Below, one piece after another: positions 23,740-34,746 of a stretch of 64,000 nucleotides of DNA. A model generated the notes under the pieces. That model saw only the letters and a program-made list of their open reading frames with translations. It made no database searches and was not told the DNA's origin. A program made the translations under genes and the position numbers. Where the stretch lies: positions 39,497-103,496 of the forward strand of contig JAIXQA010000010.1 in NCBI GenBank assembly GCA_027485915.1, written 5' to 3'. Numbering within the stretch: the first letter of the stretch is position 1; every line of letters starts with the position of its first letter. The DNA is from Alphaproteobacteria bacterium. GTDB lineage: Bacteria > Pseudomonadota > Alphaproteobacteria > Caulobacterales > Aquidulcibacteraceae.

Positions 23740-26712
23740 TTAAAAGTCCTTGGACAATTCCAGATAGACCATGCGGCCAATTGGATCGTGCAAGGACCCC
23801 AAGAAGCCATAATTGGATGAGCTGAGCGGTGGCTTTTGGTCAAAGGCGTTGCGTGCGCCAAGGCGGGCACGATAGCCATCCTTCCGGTATTGGACATAGG
23901 TGTTGACGGTCGTCATAGATTCCAACTCGTAGTTCTTTCCGTTTACCACCAGTGTGCCGGTATCAAAGACAGGGCCAACATAGCTGACCAAAGCCCCGAC
24001 ACTCAGCGGACCCTTGCGCCAGGTAAGGTTTGCGGTCGCGCGCCATTCTGGATTGCCATTGACTTGAATTTGGCTGCCAGCTTGGGTGATCGTCACGCCG
24101 GTACCAAACTTGCCCGCTGCGTTCGCATCGATCAGTTCCTGCTGCAAAGGTGAAGCAGATTGTTGGAATTCCGTCAGCTTCGAGCCAGCCAAATCCAAGC
24201 TGAAGTTCCCAAATTTTTCGGTCTTCAGGTCGTAGCTTAAGCCTATGTCGATCCCTTCCAAGGTGCGGGGACCAAGATTGAAATAGTCGTCCTGCACGAA
24301 AGAGAGGTCGCCGACAACTTGGGTACCAACTGGGGCCAAGCGCACGACATTTGGATTGGACTTGCCACTTTGGCGCAACAAGAGGTCATAGAGGATCTGA
24401 TTCTGGGCACCTTGAATCCCGATCACGCCCTCAGACTTCAGCGACCAAGAATCCACAGTCAAGGTCAAGCCTTTGATAGGTTGGAAAACAACGCCATAGG
24501 AAAACGTTTCCGCATCCTCTGGCTTGAGTTTTTGGTTGCCAGCGCGAACTTCCAACGTGCTGACCCCCGTACAAGTCGTGTTATTTAAGCGGCAGGCGGC
24601 AAAGTCAGTCCGTGTGTTCGCAACTTGGGTGCCAGCACTATAAAATTGCGCAAGGTTCGGTGCACGATAGCTTTGCGACCACGAACTGCGGAGCTTCACA
24701 GCATCGACAATCACCCAGCTGCCTGCGATTTTTGGCTTCACCACATCGCCAAAGTCAGAATAGCTTTCGCCTCGGGCTGCCAATTGCAAGTCGATTGACT
24801 TAATGAGAGGCACGCCCATCTCTTCGGAAACAACTGGCACCGAAAGCTCGGCAAACAAAGCTGAAACCGTGCGATCAGCCTTCACATCCGGCGCAGGGCT
24901 AGCCCCCATAATGTCGGTGCCATAGGTGATGCCACTGACGACATCCGTATAGGTGATCTTCCCATCAAGACGGGAGTCGCGATTGTCCTGATAGGTTTCC
25001 TTGCGGACTTCCACGCCACCGGCAAAGCCGACTGAACCTGCGGGGAGTTTAAATAGCTCTGCTTTGGAAGCTTTAAAATCGATCGTGGCCAAGGATGTGG
25101 TGCCAATCCGATTGGCATTCACCAAGAAGGACTTGATCGTGTCAGCATTGCTGCGGGTTGCGTCTCCAAAGGAATAGTCGGGCTGTGTGCCACCGTTGAA
25201 AGGGTTATAGGCATCTGGCGTCGACTTGGCTAAGGCCTGTTGGAATAAGGTATTACTGATGACGTTGCGGGTCTCGTCATCGGTGCGCGCCCAGGAATAA
25301 GTGACCGCCGATTCCCATTTGAAGTCGTTCCAGTCGCCGCGTACGCCGGCCAATCCGCGTACCATGTCATCGGTCACCACAAAAGTGCGCGGACCGGTGT
25401 CGACTGGGCGATAGGTGGTGATGCGTAAGGCCAAGCCTGTGGTTGGGACACCTGTGAGGTTCGGAAGCCGATTTGGATTGGCCACGCCATTGATCGTCGT
25501 TGCACCAAACGGATTGTAATAATTGCTAGCGGGGATTGAGATCACCGCACTCGAAATCGGGGCAGATTGCTCGCGCTGGCCTTCGAGCTCCGCGTGATAA
25601 TAGCCAAGCTCTGAGAAGAACTCGACTGGACCGATGTCTTGGCTGAAGGTGCCGAACAAAGTGGCCCGGTCTAGTCCGCCACGAATACTGCGATCTGGAT
25701 TTTCGTCGTAGCGCAATACGCGTGAGTTTGCGCCAGTGATGACGCCACTACGCAGGCATAGGTTGCCATTGAATACAGTGCTCGAGCAGCCTGCCGCCAC
25801 GTTAGCCGTTGGCTCAATATGGAAGACACCTGAGGTCGTCAGCGCGGTCGTACCTTGGCGCGCCACCGTGGTGGATGGGATAACCGTGAAGGATCCCCAA
25901 GGCGACGAAGTTGAACGGTTATCAAACGAGGTGTCACTGGCCCAAGGGGTGCCGAACAACGCCGCGCGATGGTCTTCGCTGGCCGAGAATTCTCTTTCAC
26001 TCGCCATCAAGGGTGTGCGATGCGTGTAGCTTCCAAAAACCATTAAGCGGCCACCACCCGGTGTTTCAAAGCCGGATTTGACTGCAGCAGTGGATTCCTC
26101 GGTGCCGTCCGCCAATGCGTGGCGAACGTCAACGCGCACGCCCTTGTAGCGCTTGTCCAGCACCACATTGACAACGCCCGCAACCGCGTCCGCGCCATAG
26201 ATTGCCGCGGCTCCATCGCGTAGCACTTCTACACGACTAATCGCGCCAACCGGCAGTGAGTTGGTATTGGCGGTTTGAACTGGCACAAAGTTTTCAGTCT
26301 GTGTGCCCGGGGTAAGGATCATGCGGCGACCATTGAGCAATACCAATGTATTGCCCGTACCGACGCTGCGCAAATTGATCGACGAGTTGTCACCGCGGGC
26401 ATCGTTCAGATTGCCGGTCGTACGTGATTCTTGGAACTGAACGTCCCCAGCTTGTGGAATAGAGCGGAACAGATCGTCGCCCGATACGCTGCCCACCGCA
26501 GCGATCCGCTCTGCCGTCAGAACTGACACCGGCAGATCGCCTGCAGCCTTCGCGCCTTCAATGCGCGTCCCCACGACAACGACGACTTCGGCTTCCTTGG
26601 CCGCCTCTGGTGGGTTTGGCGCAGGCGTGGTTTGCGCAAAAGCGGGCGCTGCAGGCGCGAAGGAAAGTGTCGCTAGAATGGTGCAACACAGCATATTAGA
26701 CTTTAATGACAT
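23740..26712 (-). CDS. TonB-dependent outer-membrane receptor
   Basis: A 990-residue receptor for energised import across the outer membrane. It has a signal peptide (CCTILATLSFAPAAPAFA-Q), then a TonB-box-like segment EVVVVVGTRIEGAK, a plug domain (SVLTAERIAAVGSVSGDDLF, with RSVGTGNTLVLLNGRRM and VEVLRDGAAAIYGADAVAGVVN), a 22-strand barrel, and the final YLELSKDF with terminal phenylalanine. The start at 26712 follows GGGGGG; a longer frame has no signal peptide. The plug type is common in Sphingomonadales/Caulobacterales for sugars or peptides; the ligand is not readable. No TonB or transporter genes are adjacent. Confidence 0.95.
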   Translation of the reverse strand: MSLKSNMLCCTILATLSFAPAAPAFAQTTPAPNPPEAAKEAEVVVVVGTRIEGAKAAGDLPVSVLTAERIAAVGSVSGDDLFRSIPQAGDVQFQESRTTGNLNDARGDNSSINLRSVGTGNTLVLLNGRRMILTPGTQTENFVPVQTANTNSLPVGAISRVEVLRDGAAAIYGADAVAGVVNVVLDKRYKGVRVDVRHALADGTEESTAAVKSGFETPGGGRLMVFGSYTHRTPLMASEREFSASEDHRAALFGTPWASDTSFDNRSTSSPWGSFTVIPSTTVARQGTTALTTSGVFHIEPTANVAAGCSSTVFNGNLCLRSGVITGANSRVLRYDENPDRSIRGGLDRATLFGTFSQDIGPVEFFSELGYYHAELEGQREQSAPISSAVISIPASNYYNPFGATTINGVANPNRLPNLTGVPTTGLALRITTYRPVDTGPRTFVVTDDMVRGLAGVRGDWNDFKWESAVTYSWARTDDETRNVISNTLFQQALAKSTPDAYNPFNGGTQPDYSFGDATRSNADTIKSFLVNANRIGTTSLATIDFKASKAELFKLPAGSVGFAGGVEVRKETYQDNRDSRLDGKITYTDVVSGITYGTDIMGASPAPDVKADRTVSALFAELSVPVVSEEMGVPLIKSIDLQLAARGESYSDFGDVVKPKIAGSWVIVDAVKLRSSWSQSYRAPNLAQFYSAGTQVANTRTDFAACRLNNTTCTGVSTLEVRAGNQKLKPEDAETFSYGVVFQPIKGLTLTVDSWSLKSEGVIGIQGAQNQILYDLLLRQSGKSNPNVVRLAPVGTQVVGDLSFVQDDYFNLGPRTLEGIDIGLSYDLKTEKFGNFSLDLAGSKLTEFQQSASPLQQELIDANAAGKFGTGVTITQAGSQIQVNGNPEWRATANLTWRKGPLSVGALVSYVGPVFDTGTLVVNGKNYELESMTTVNTYVQYRKDGYRARLGARNAFDQKPPLSSSNYGFLGSLHDPIGRMVYLELSKDF

Positions 26713-27005
26713 TGGTTTTTGGCCCCCCAAAATGATCCGTATGCCGAATAGAGACGACTGAGAAAGCAGGCCGTTTTCAGCATATGCAATGCCAACTGTT
26801 GCACCCCTTCTCAAACTTGCCAACCAAGCCACGTGTAAATTTTTGTCATCTGCGACAGTTACTGACACCGCTGGACATCTTAGTACACCATGATGCCTCG
26901 AGAATCCGCAAATATGGCGGGCGTTCGTCAATCACATCGCCATCTGTGCAAGACGGATCAATTCACATTAGGGTAGCAATTCCCAACTATTGAAGGCATC
27001 CCATT

Positions 27006-27827
27006 ATGACCCAGCCAAAACCTAAGCGCCGTCTTGCCGTTATCACGGGTGCTTCGTCCGGTATTGGTGAGGCTTTTGCCCATGCCTATGCGAAGCGCGG
27101 GATTGACCTTTGCCTCGTCGCGCGCCGCCTCGACCGCTTAGAAGCTTTGGCAAAGATTCTCGTAGATGCCCACGGTATTCAGGCCTTTGCGGTTCAGGCT
27201 GATTTGTCAAAGCCTGAGGCTACCGAAGTGGTTGTCCAAGCCTTAGCCAAACACGGCCGATCTTGCGATATTTTGGTCAATAATGCGGGCTATTCCTTGC
27301 CCCAAACCTTTTTAGGCACAAGGGCACAACAACAAACCGACTTTGTTGCAGTTCTGGTGACTTCTGTGGTCAGTCTCACCCATGCCGTTTTGCCCGGGAT
27401 GGTTCAGCGCGGCTTTGGTCGTATCATCAATGTAGCCAGCATGGTCGCCTTTTCCTCTGGTGCGGCCGGGCACACGCTTTATCCTGCGGCGAAAAGCTTT
27501 ATCGTTAAAATGACCCAGTCACTTTCTGCGGAAGTTGCCGACAAGGGCGTGTTGCTAACCGCTATCTGCCCGGGCCAAACCGAAAGCGATTTTGCCAAAG
27601 CCAATGGCACCGACCAATTGGTTGCCAAGTCAGGTCTCTACAAACAGACAGCCGAAGAAGTGGTTAGGATTGCGATTGCCGCCAATGAAGCCGGCAAGGA
27701 GGTGGTTGTGCCGGGCTGGCCAAACAAACTTGCGGTTGCATTCATGAAAATTCTGCCCGATAGTTTGACTGCGGCACTGATCCGCCCGCAAGCCAAGAAA
27801 TTTGCCCTACCTGACACCAAAGCCTGA
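27006..27827 (+). CDS. Short-chain dehydrogenase/reductase (SDR)
   Basis: A 273-residue classical SDR. The Rossmann motif is TGASSGIGEAFA, then NNAGYS, catalytic Ser in INVASMVAF, and the YPAAK (Tyr-x-x-x-Lys) pair. Arg residues after the second strand (VARRLDRLEAL) favour NADP(H). It resembles the YqjQ/DltE-like fatty or steroid-type SDRs. The GMC oxidoreductase starts ten bases after its stop, so the two likely form an operon acting on one alcohol/ketone substrate. Confidence 0.92.
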   Translation: MTQPKPKRRLAVITGASSGIGEAFAHAYAKRGIDLCLVARRLDRLEALAKILVDAHGIQAFAVQADLSKPEATEVVVQALAKHGRSCDILVNNAGYSLPQTFLGTRAQQQTDFVAVLVTSVVSLTHAVLPGMVQRGFGRIINVASMVAFSSGAAGHTLYPAAKSFIVKMTQSLSAEVADKGVLLTAICPGQTESDFAKANGTDQLVAKSGLYKQTAEEVVRIAIAANEAGKEVVVPGWPNKLAVAFMKILPDSLTAALIRPQAKKFALPDTKA

Positions 27828-27837
27828 CGAGATTACG

Positions 27838-29403
27838 ATGACCCATTTTGACGTGTTGATTATCGGTTCTGGCGCCGGCGGCGCCAGTTTTGCCCAAGCC
27901 TTGGCGAGCACTGGAAAGTCAATTTTGATCCTAGAACGGGGAGAACAGCTGCCCGTTGCGCGCGAAAACTGGGACCCTAAACGGGTGTTCGTCGACCGGA
28001 TCTACCGTACGGACGAGCAATGGACCGATAAGGACGACAAGCCCTTCACACCCAATACCCATTATTGGGTTGGCGGCAATACGAGCTTTTACGGTGCTGC
28101 GTTGATGCGCTTTAAACCCTTAGACTTTGAGCGGGTGGAGCATGTTGATGGTATCAGCCCTGCTTGGCCGGTCACCTATGAAGACATGCGGCCGTGGTAT
28201 GAAGTGGCGGAGCGCATTTGGGAGGTACATGGCGAACGCGGCATTGACCCAACCGATGACCCCAATGATCCGCCCTACCCTTTTCCAGCTCTCACGCATG
28301 ATGCTGGCATGCTCCGTTTGAAAGAACATTTTGAGGATTTGGGTTGGACACCTTCGCCTTTGCCGCTGGGTGTACGCCGCGATGATGCTAATCCAGAGGA
28401 CAGCAAATGCATTCGCTGCAAAACCTGCGGCGGTTTCCCGTGCAAAAGATTGGCAAAAGTTGATGCACGAACGGCCGCCCTCAAGCCTTTAGAAGCCTTT
28501 GCCAATGTCACTCTTTTGCCCGGCTATAAAGTCTTGGCACTGAAAACCGATGCTAGCGGGAGAAAAGTCACCGAAGTCGTGGCTTCTGGCCCAAATGGCG
28601 AAGTATCTTTTTCCGCCGATTACGTTGCCTTGGCGGCTGGGGCCGCGAATTCTGCTGCGCTCTTACTCAAGTCAGCGAACGCCAAACATCCCAAGGGTCT
28701 GGCCAATAGCTCGGACCAAGTTGGCCGAAATTATATGTATCACACGACTTCGGCGGTGATTTCGGTGGCGCTGTCGCACTTTGAGTCGAGCTTCCCCAAA
28801 ACCTTGTGCGTCAATGATTTTTACTATGGTGATTCAGAGGAAGGATTCCCCTATCCCATGGGTCAAATTCAAATGCTGGAATATATGTCTGGGCAGACTC
28901 TCGAAGGGCAGTTGGCCGACTTCATCAGCCCCAGCCTGCTGCCAGACTCCTTTATGGACGCACTGGCTGAGCGCATGGTTAGCTTTTTGGTCATGTCGGA
29001 AGACCTACCTCGACCCTACAACCGGGTCACTTTGAACGAGAATGGTGGGATCAAACTCTCTTATACCGAAGGGGATTTGACAGCCCATAAAAAGCTGGTT
29101 GAAAAGCTTGAGACTGGATTGGAGGGTTTCACGCGCGAACGATCGTCGCTCTTTGAGGCAAACTTCACCATCGACCAAGAGCTGCCGCTTTATGGCACTG
29201 CCCATCAATGTGGAACGCTGCGTATGGGTGATGACCCCGCAACTTCGGTGGTCGACAAATGGTGCAAGGCGCATGATTTGGACAATCTATATGTAGTTGA
29301 TGCCAGTGTTTTTGTTTCCTCTGCCGCAGTAAATCCTACCTTGACCATCGTTGCCAATGCGCTGCGGGTCGGTGATCATTTGTCGAGAGCATTGACGGTC
29401 TAA
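27838..29403 (+). CDS. GMC-family FAD-dependent oxidoreductase
   Basis: A 521-residue flavoprotein. The FAD-binding motif is VLIIGSGAGGASFAQALA at the N-terminus, with WVGGNTSFYGAALMR, the second FAD segment YVALAAGAANSAALLLKS, and the C-terminal NLYVVDASVFVSSAAVNPTLTIVANALR with GTAHQCGTLRMG (catalytic His/Asn region). A cysteine-containing segment, CIRCKTCGGFPCK, is unusual for the family and could bind metal or form disulfides. The start at 27838 is just after the SDR stop. It likely oxidises an alcohol or sugar; the substrate is unknown. Confidence 0.9.
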   Translation: MTHFDVLIIGSGAGGASFAQALASTGKSILILERGEQLPVARENWDPKRVFVDRIYRTDEQWTDKDDKPFTPNTHYWVGGNTSFYGAALMRFKPLDFERVEHVDGISPAWPVTYEDMRPWYEVAERIWEVHGERGIDPTDDPNDPPYPFPALTHDAGMLRLKEHFEDLGWTPSPLPLGVRRDDANPEDSKCIRCKTCGGFPCKRLAKVDARTAALKPLEAFANVTLLPGYKVLALKTDASGRKVTEVVASGPNGEVSFSADYVALAAGAANSAALLLKSANAKHPKGLANSSDQVGRNYMYHTTSAVISVALSHFESSFPKTLCVNDFYYGDSEEGFPYPMGQIQMLEYMSGQTLEGQLADFISPSLLPDSFMDALAERMVSFLVMSEDLPRPYNRVTLNENGGIKLSYTEGDLTAHKKLVEKLETGLEGFTRERSSLFEANFTIDQELPLYGTAHQCGTLRMGDDPATSVVDKWCKAHDLDNLYVVDASVFVSSAAVNPTLTIVANALRVGDHLSRALTV

Positions 29404-29487
29404 AGGCCGTCGATTGGGCGGCAGGTTCACAGCCTCGTCAGCTATGCCAATCTTGCACCGCGTTTCAATTCGAGCCATGGTAACACC

Positions 29488-30372
29488 ATGCCGCTGCGTC
29501 ATCTTTGCGAACCTGTAGAATTAGCCGCCGGCACAAATGTTTGGGCAGAGCGGGTAACGCACGGCCCCCAAGCGCCGGGCCTAGATCGCTTTCCCCATTA
29601 TCACAGTGTCGCGGAATTGGTGATTTTCGCCCATGGAACCGGATCGTTCTGGCTGGACGGCGAAGAGACACCGCTTAAGACCTGCAGTTTAGTCTATGTC
29701 CCGCCCATGTGCCACCACGACTATGCCTTCAGTCCAGGTGAAAAGTCGTGGGTGCTCGTGCAAGTGGATGCCGATACGATCGAAGCGCTGACGCAGGCGC
29801 TGCCAGAACTTGATTTAGCACGCCCGTTTTATGGCGTGCCAACCCAAGCTCAAGCCAGACAACTCGAGACACTCTGCGATCTCTTGCTGGACGCTACCCA
29901 ATCAAACCCGCAGTCAGCAATTGTAACCCGCACGGCAGAACTCATCCTTTGGGCTGCCCATGCCACCCGTGTCACCCCAGCTTCAGCGCACAACAGGAGT
30001 CAAAAGGTCGCCTTGCCCGTAGACCGCCTCCGCCCCGCGCTGGATGCCCTGCGAGCCCAACCCGGCAGAGAGTGGACTTTGGAACACATGGCCTCGCTTT
30101 GCCACATGTCGGCCAATTATTTTTCGCGCCGCTTCGCCGAGATTATGGGCATGAGCTTGACGTCCTATATCCGGGTTTATCGCCTGCAATTGGCAGCCCG
30201 ACAACTGGTTCAAGGTCGCGAGCCCATCGGCATCATCGCCCAAAACGCTGGCTTTGCCAGCCCTGCCCATTTTGCCTTCCAGTTCAAACAGAGATTTGGA
30301 CTAACCCCACGTGCCTATCGTCAGGCCGGCCAAATTCGCCGCCCGCCCCAGCCCATAAGGACTATTGCATGA
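29488..30372 (+). CDS. AraC-family transcriptional regulator
   Basis: A 294-residue regulator with an N-terminal cupin sensor domain (FPHYHSVAELVIFAHGTGSFWLDGEE, and VPPMCHHDYAFSPGE) and a C-terminal double helix-turn-helix (about 175-280: WTLEHMASLCHMSANYFSRRFAEI, then PIGIIAQNAGFASPAHFAFQFKQRFGLTPRAYR). It is a probable sugar-responsive activator. Its stop overlaps the ATG of the alpha-amylase gene (ATGA), so regulator and enzyme are co-translated. Arrangement suggests that it controls this amylase or the nearby oxidoreductases and receptor. Confidence 0.93.
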   Translation: MPLRHLCEPVELAAGTNVWAERVTHGPQAPGLDRFPHYHSVAELVIFAHGTGSFWLDGEETPLKTCSLVYVPPMCHHDYAFSPGEKSWVLVQVDADTIEALTQALPELDLARPFYGVPTQAQARQLETLCDLLLDATQSNPQSAIVTRTAELILWAAHATRVTPASAHNRSQKVALPVDRLRPALDALRAQPGREWTLEHMASLCHMSANYFSRRFAEIMGMSLTSYIRVYRLQLAARQLVQGREPIGIIAQNAGFASPAHFAFQFKQRFGLTPRAYRQAGQIRRPPQPIRTIA

Positions 30373-33008
30373 CCCCTCGTTCGCTTCTCAAAGGCTTGAG
30401 CTGGGCTACCTTAATGTGCGCGTCCCTCGCAGGAACCGGTGCGATGGCGCAAGCGATTGGCCCCCTGCATGTGCCCTCCCCCGATTGGCGCGATCAGGTG
30501 ATTTATTTCGTCATGACCGATCGTTTTGAGGATGGCGATCCGAGCAATAATAACCAAGGCAAGGGTGAGTTTGATCCTGCACAACGAGGACGGTTTTCAG
30601 GTGGCGATTTGAAGGGAATCGAAAAGCGTCTCGACTACATCCAAGGCCTTGGTGCAACTTCTGTCTGGGTGACACCGCCTGTCGAAAACCAATGGCTGGA
30701 TCCAGCCACAGGCTATGGTGGCTACCATGGATATTGGGCTAGCAATCTCAAAGCGATTGATCGGCATTTAGGGTCGCTGAAGGACTATCAAAACCTGTCC
30801 CGAGCGCTGCATGGCAAGGGCATGTATCTGATCCAAGATATTGTCCTCAATCATACCGGCAATTTCTTCAATTATGGGCCTGACTATGATCCAAAGGACC
30901 CAACGAAAGGCTATACGCCCTACCCCCATTCCGTGCCCATGGCGGCACCCACCCAATATCCGTTTTCTCTCAATGATCCCCGCCGTAAGGCAGACCGTGA
31001 GGCCGGGATTTACCATTGGACGCCAGACATCAATAATTTGTCCGTCCGTGACCAAGAACTCAATTTTCAGCTAAGCGGCTTGGATGACCTCAACACTGAA
31101 AATCCTGTGGTGCAGCGTGTCCTGCGCGAGTCCTATGCACATTGGATCAAAGAAGCCGGGGTAGATGGCTTCCGGGTCGATACGATCTTCTATGTCCCGC
31201 CCGAGCTCATGACTGATTTCATGTATAGCAAAGACCCCAAAGCGCCTGGGATTGCAGAAGTGGCGCGTCGCACCGGTCGCGACAACTTTCATGTCTTTGG
31301 CGAAGGCTTTGGCATGGATCGCCGCTTTGAGGACAAAGTCGCGCGGCGGGTCAATGCTTATATGGTCGGCCCAAACGGTGGAGCCCGCTCGCCCGGTATG
31401 ATTAATTTCCCGCTCTATGGTACGGCGACCGACGTTTTTGCTCGCGGCAGACCGCCGGCCGAACTGGCCTATCGAATTGAGACGATGATGGCGCTACACC
31501 AACGGCCCCATCTGATGCCAACCTTCCTCGACAATCATGATGTCGACCGCTTTTTGAGTGGCGGGACAGAAACGGGCTTGCGTCAAAATTTGCTGATGTT
31601 GATGACTTTGCCCGGCATCCCCGTCATCTATTATGGCACCGAGCAAGGCTTCACCGTGCAGCGCGCAGCTATGTTTGCCGAAGGGTGGGGGTCTGGCGGG
31701 CGCGATCATTTCGACACGACGAGCCCGCTTTATCGCTATATCGCCAGCCTGACCAAATTGCGGCGGGAGAACCGCGCCTTGTCGCGTGGCACACCCAAAG
31801 TTTTGGCCGGGGAAGCCGCTGGCGCTGGGGCGCTGGTTTATCTGATGCAGGATGGCAATGAGACCTTATTGGTGGCCATGAATACGGCAGACCATCCCGT
31901 GCTTTTAGATAATCTCGACATCGGTCATGGCGCAGGCACGGTGCTTCAACCGCTTTTTGCCATGGACAACAAAGCGCCTCTCTTGGTTGTTGGGCAGAAC
32001 CAGCGGCTGACAACCGAGCTTGGCGCGCATGCTGGGACCGTTTGGCGCGTCTCTAAAGCGCCACCGCTTAGCCTGAAGGCCACGTCAAACAGCTTGAGCT
32101 TAGATCCCTTGCCACAAGGCCCGATCACGGAGCCGACATTGATCGTGCGCGGGCAAGCGAGCCCTTGGGAGCCCCTTAAGCTCGTGCTCGATGGCAATTT
32201 GGGAGAGGCACAATCTGTACAGGCAGACGCCTCAGGGCGCTGGACGGCGAAAATCTCCACCGCGGCTTTCGTCGACGAAACCATCACCCACCGGGTGACA
32301 GCCTTTGCTGCACAGTCGGGTCAAGCCTCAAGCGCGGGGACATTCCGTGTTCGTCCAGCTTGGAACCTTCGTAATCAAATCTCCGATCCGGCTGGCGACG
32401 ATACCGGTCCACCCGGTGCAGCCTATGTCTATCCCACCGACCCCAGCTTCGCCGACCCTACCATGGACTTGCGAGGGGTGCGTGCTTCAACCGCCGGCGG
32501 TGCCCTTAAGCTTGATATTGATATGGGTGCCATCAGCCAAGTCTGGAGCCCGCAGAATGGCTTTGACCATTTAAGTTTGACGGGCTTCATCCAATTGCCC
32601 GGTCAAGCGGACAAAGGTGCGCGCATGATGCCCAACCAACGTGGTGATTTGCCCGATGGCATGGCGTGGCACTATCGGTTCCGCGCGCATGGCTGGACCA
32701 ATGCGTTGTTCAGCCATAGTGGGGCTAGTGCCACACAAGAAGGCACCAAAACTGGCCCAGCCCCCAGCATCTCGGTAGATAAAGACGCAAAGCGCATCAC
32801 GCTGATCTTTCCAAGCTCAAGCTTTGGCGACCAAGCCGATCTAACAGGCGCGAAACTCTATCTCACGACTTGGGATTATGACGCCGCCTATCGCGCCTTA
32901 GAGCCGACAGCTGGGGCCTATATTTTCGGGGGCGCGAAGTCCGCTAACGACCCGAAAATCATGGACGCGATCGGACCTTTTCCTATTGGCACAGCACCTT
33001 CAAAATAG
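30369..33008 (+). CDS. Exported GH13 alpha-amylase with glucodextranase-type C-terminal domain
   Basis: An 879-residue glycoside hydrolase. The signal peptide is near 1-27 (GTGAMA-Q). The GH13 barrel shows region I DIVLNHTG (about 157-164), region II GFRVDTI (nucleophile D271), region III FGEGF (acid/base E312) and region [12 protein letters not shown] (D391). An all-beta domain follows, then an Ig-like stretch, then a C-terminal module (about 680-879) with [19 protein letters not shown], a signature of glucodextranase C-terminal/binding domains. It probably cleaves alpha-glucans in the periplasm or outside. The start at 30369 overlaps the AraC stop; a longer frame would overlap that gene. 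The 3' end overlaps the formate-THF ligase gene by nine bases. Confidence 0.92.
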   Translation: MTPRSLLKGLSWATLMCASLAGTGAMAQAIGPLHVPSPDWRDQVIYFVMTDRFEDGDPSNNNQGKGEFDPAQRGRFSGGDLKGIEKRLDYIQGLGATSVWVTPPVENQWLDPATGYGGYHGYWASNLKAIDRHLGSLKDYQNLSRALHGKGMYLIQDIVLNHTGNFFNYGPDYDPKDPTKGYTPYPHSVPMAAPTQYPFSLNDPRRKADREAGIYHWTPDINNLSVRDQELNFQLSGLDDLNTENPVVQRVLRESYAHWIKEAGVDGFRVDTIFYVPPELMTDFMYSKDPKAPGIAEVARRTGRDNFHVFGEGFGMDRRFEDKVARRVNAYMVGPNGGARSPGMINFPLYGTATDVFARGRPPAELAYRIETMMALHQRPHLMPTFLDNHDVDRFLSGGTETGLRQNLLMLMTLPGIPVIYYGTEQGFTVQRAAMFAEGWGSGGRDHFDTTSPLYRYIASLTKLRRENRALSRGTPKVLAGEAAGAGALVYLMQDGNETLLVAMNTADHPVLLDNLDIGHGAGTVLQPLFAMDNKAPLLVVGQNQRLTTELGAHAGTVWRVSKAPPLSLKATSNSLSLDPLPQGPITEPTLIVRGQASPWEPLKLVLDGNLGEAQSVQADASGRWTAKISTAAFVDETITHRVTAFAAQSGQASSAGTFRVRPAWNLRNQISDPAGDDTGPPGAAYVYPTDPSFADPTMDLRGVRASTAGGALKLDIDMGAISQVWSPQNGFDHLSLTGFIQLPGQADKGARMMPNQRGDLPDGMAWHYRFRAHGWTNALFSHSGASATQEGTKTGPAPSISVDKDAKRITLIFPSSSFGDQADLTGAKLYLTTWDYDAAYRALEPTAGAYIFGGAKSANDPKIMDAIGPFPIGTAPSK

Positions 33009-34664
33009 GCCGGTAATGTGACGCAGTGCATCGACCCCGATTGCTTCGGCAGCTGGGGTTCTGGGAAGGCCCGGCATGGTCATGATGTCGCCGCACAAGG
33101 CCACGACAAAGCCTGCGCCGGCACATAAGCGGACATCGCGGACGGTGACGACATGGCCTTGCGCTGCGCCCAAAACATTTGGGTCGGTTGAAAAGCTATA
33201 TTGGGTCTTGGCCATACAAACAGGCAGATGACCAAAGCCCGCCTCTTGCCAGCGGCGCAGTTTTGCTTGGGCGGCTTTGTCGATCACAACCTCAGCAGCC
33301 CGATAAATTTCTTTGGCGACCGTCTCGATCTTGTCTGCCAAGGGTAAATCGTCTCGATAAAGTGGTTGAAAGCGAGCGGTGTCCGCCGCCACTAAGTCTA
33401 AGACGGCTTGAGCTAGGTCTTGCGTACCCGCACCACCGTCAGCCCAATGGCGACACAGGATAGCGCGGCTGCCGTGGCCCTCAACAAAGCGCTCAACCGC
33501 GGCAATCTCTTCCGCTGAATCCTGCACAAAATGATTGATCGCAACCAAAGCGGGCACCCCAAACCGCGCGAGATTTTCCAGATGCTGACCGAGATTGGCG
33601 CAGCCACGGATTAAGGCTTCAACATCGGTTTGGCCGAGTTCGGACTTCGCAACGCCACCATTCATTTTGAGGGAGCGGATGGTGGCTACGACAACCACCG
33701 CCTTAGGGCTGAGGCCGGCTTTCCGGCACTTAATGTCGAAGAATTTCTCCGCCCCTAAGTCTGCGCCAAAACCCGCTTCAGTCACAACAATGTCCGCCAA
33801 GCCCATGGCGGTTTTGGTGGCGACGACGCTGTTGCACCCATGGGCGATATTGGCAAAAGGCCCGCCATGAATGAGAGCTGGATTGCCTTCAAGTGTCTGC
33901 ACCAGATTGGGCTCAAACGCCTCTTTTAAGAGGGCAGTCATTGCCCCCTCCGCCTTGAGATCGGCACAAGTTACGGGACTATGGTCCTTACGGTAGGCAA
34001 CAATGATGGCACCTAAGCGCGCATGCAGGTCAGCAAGATCAGTTGCCAAACAGAAGATCGCCATCACTTCGGAGGCGACCGTGATGTCAAAGCCCGTTTC
34101 CACCGGTTGTCCATTGCCACCCAGAGAGGTGACGATAGCGCGAAGTGCGCGATCATTCATGTCCATCACCCGTCGCCAAACGACTTTGCGCGGATCAATC
34201 CCGAGTGGATTGCCCCAATAGAGGTGATTATCGACCATCGCAGCCAAAAGATTGTGTGCTGCCGTGATTGCGTGAAAGTCGCCCGTGAAATGGAGATTGA
34301 TCTCATCCATTGGGATAACTTGAGCGTGGCCGCCACCCGTTGCGCCGCCCTTTTGCCCAAAGCATGGACCAAGCGATGGTTCCCGCAAACAAATCGCCAC
34401 CGACTTGCCAAGCCTTGCCAAACCGTCACCGAGGCCAATTGTGGTGGTGGTTTTGCCCTCGCCTGCAGGCGTTGGGCTCATCGCGGTGACGAGAACGAGA
34501 GCTGCTTTCTTCTCACGCGTGGCTCTAGCTAGGTGAGCGGTGTCGATCTTGGCTTTCGTGCGGCCATAGGGAATGAGGGCATCGGCTGGGATACCAATCT
34601 TTGCGGCAACGTCGGCCAAGGGCTGCGGCGTGGCAGCTTGAGCAATTTCAATATCGGTTGGCAA
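33000..34664 (-). CDS. fhs: Formate-tetrahydrofolate ligase
   Basis: A 554-residue enzyme that makes 10-formyl-THF from formate, ATP and THF in one-carbon metabolism. The P-loop is [15 protein letters not shown]. Other landmarks are [50 protein letters not shown] and [21 protein letters not shown]. The start is taken as TTG 34664, because it has AGGGG at good spacing and gives [11 protein letters not shown], the usual N-terminus; a GTG 18 bases further upstream has no ribosome site. It converges with the amylase gene with a nine-base overlap. Confidence 0.93.
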   Translation of the reverse strand: MPTDIEIAQAATPQPLADVAAKIGIPADALIPYGRTKAKIDTAHLARATREKKAALVLVTAMSPTPAGEGKTTTTIGLGDGLARLGKSVAICLREPSLGPCFGQKGGATGGGHAQVIPMDEINLHFTGDFHAITAAHNLLAAMVDNHLYWGNPLGIDPRKVVWRRVMDMNDRALRAIVTSLGGNGQPVETGFDITVASEVMAIFCLATDLADLHARLGAIIVAYRKDHSPVTCADLKAEGAMTALLKEAFEPNLVQTLEGNPALIHGGPFANIAHGCNSVVATKTAMGLADIVVTEAGFGADLGAEKFFDIKCRKAGLSPKAVVVVATIRSLKMNGGVAKSELGQTDVEALIRGCANLGQHLENLARFGVPALVAINHFVQDSAEEIAAVERFVEGHGSRAILCRHWADGGAGTQDLAQAVLDLVAADTARFQPLYRDDLPLADKIETVAKEIYRAAEVVIDKAAQAKLRRWQEAGFGHLPVCMAKTQYSFSTDPNVLGAAQGHVVTVRDVRLCAGAGFVVALCGDIMTMPGLPRTPAAEAIGVDALRHITGLF

Positions 34665-34746
34665 TGTCTGGCCCCTTCGCACGTGAGGAAGTGGGCTTCG
34701 CTAAAGCTATTAGCATCCGCTTGTAAAGCCAGCGCGCCAGCGCGGG

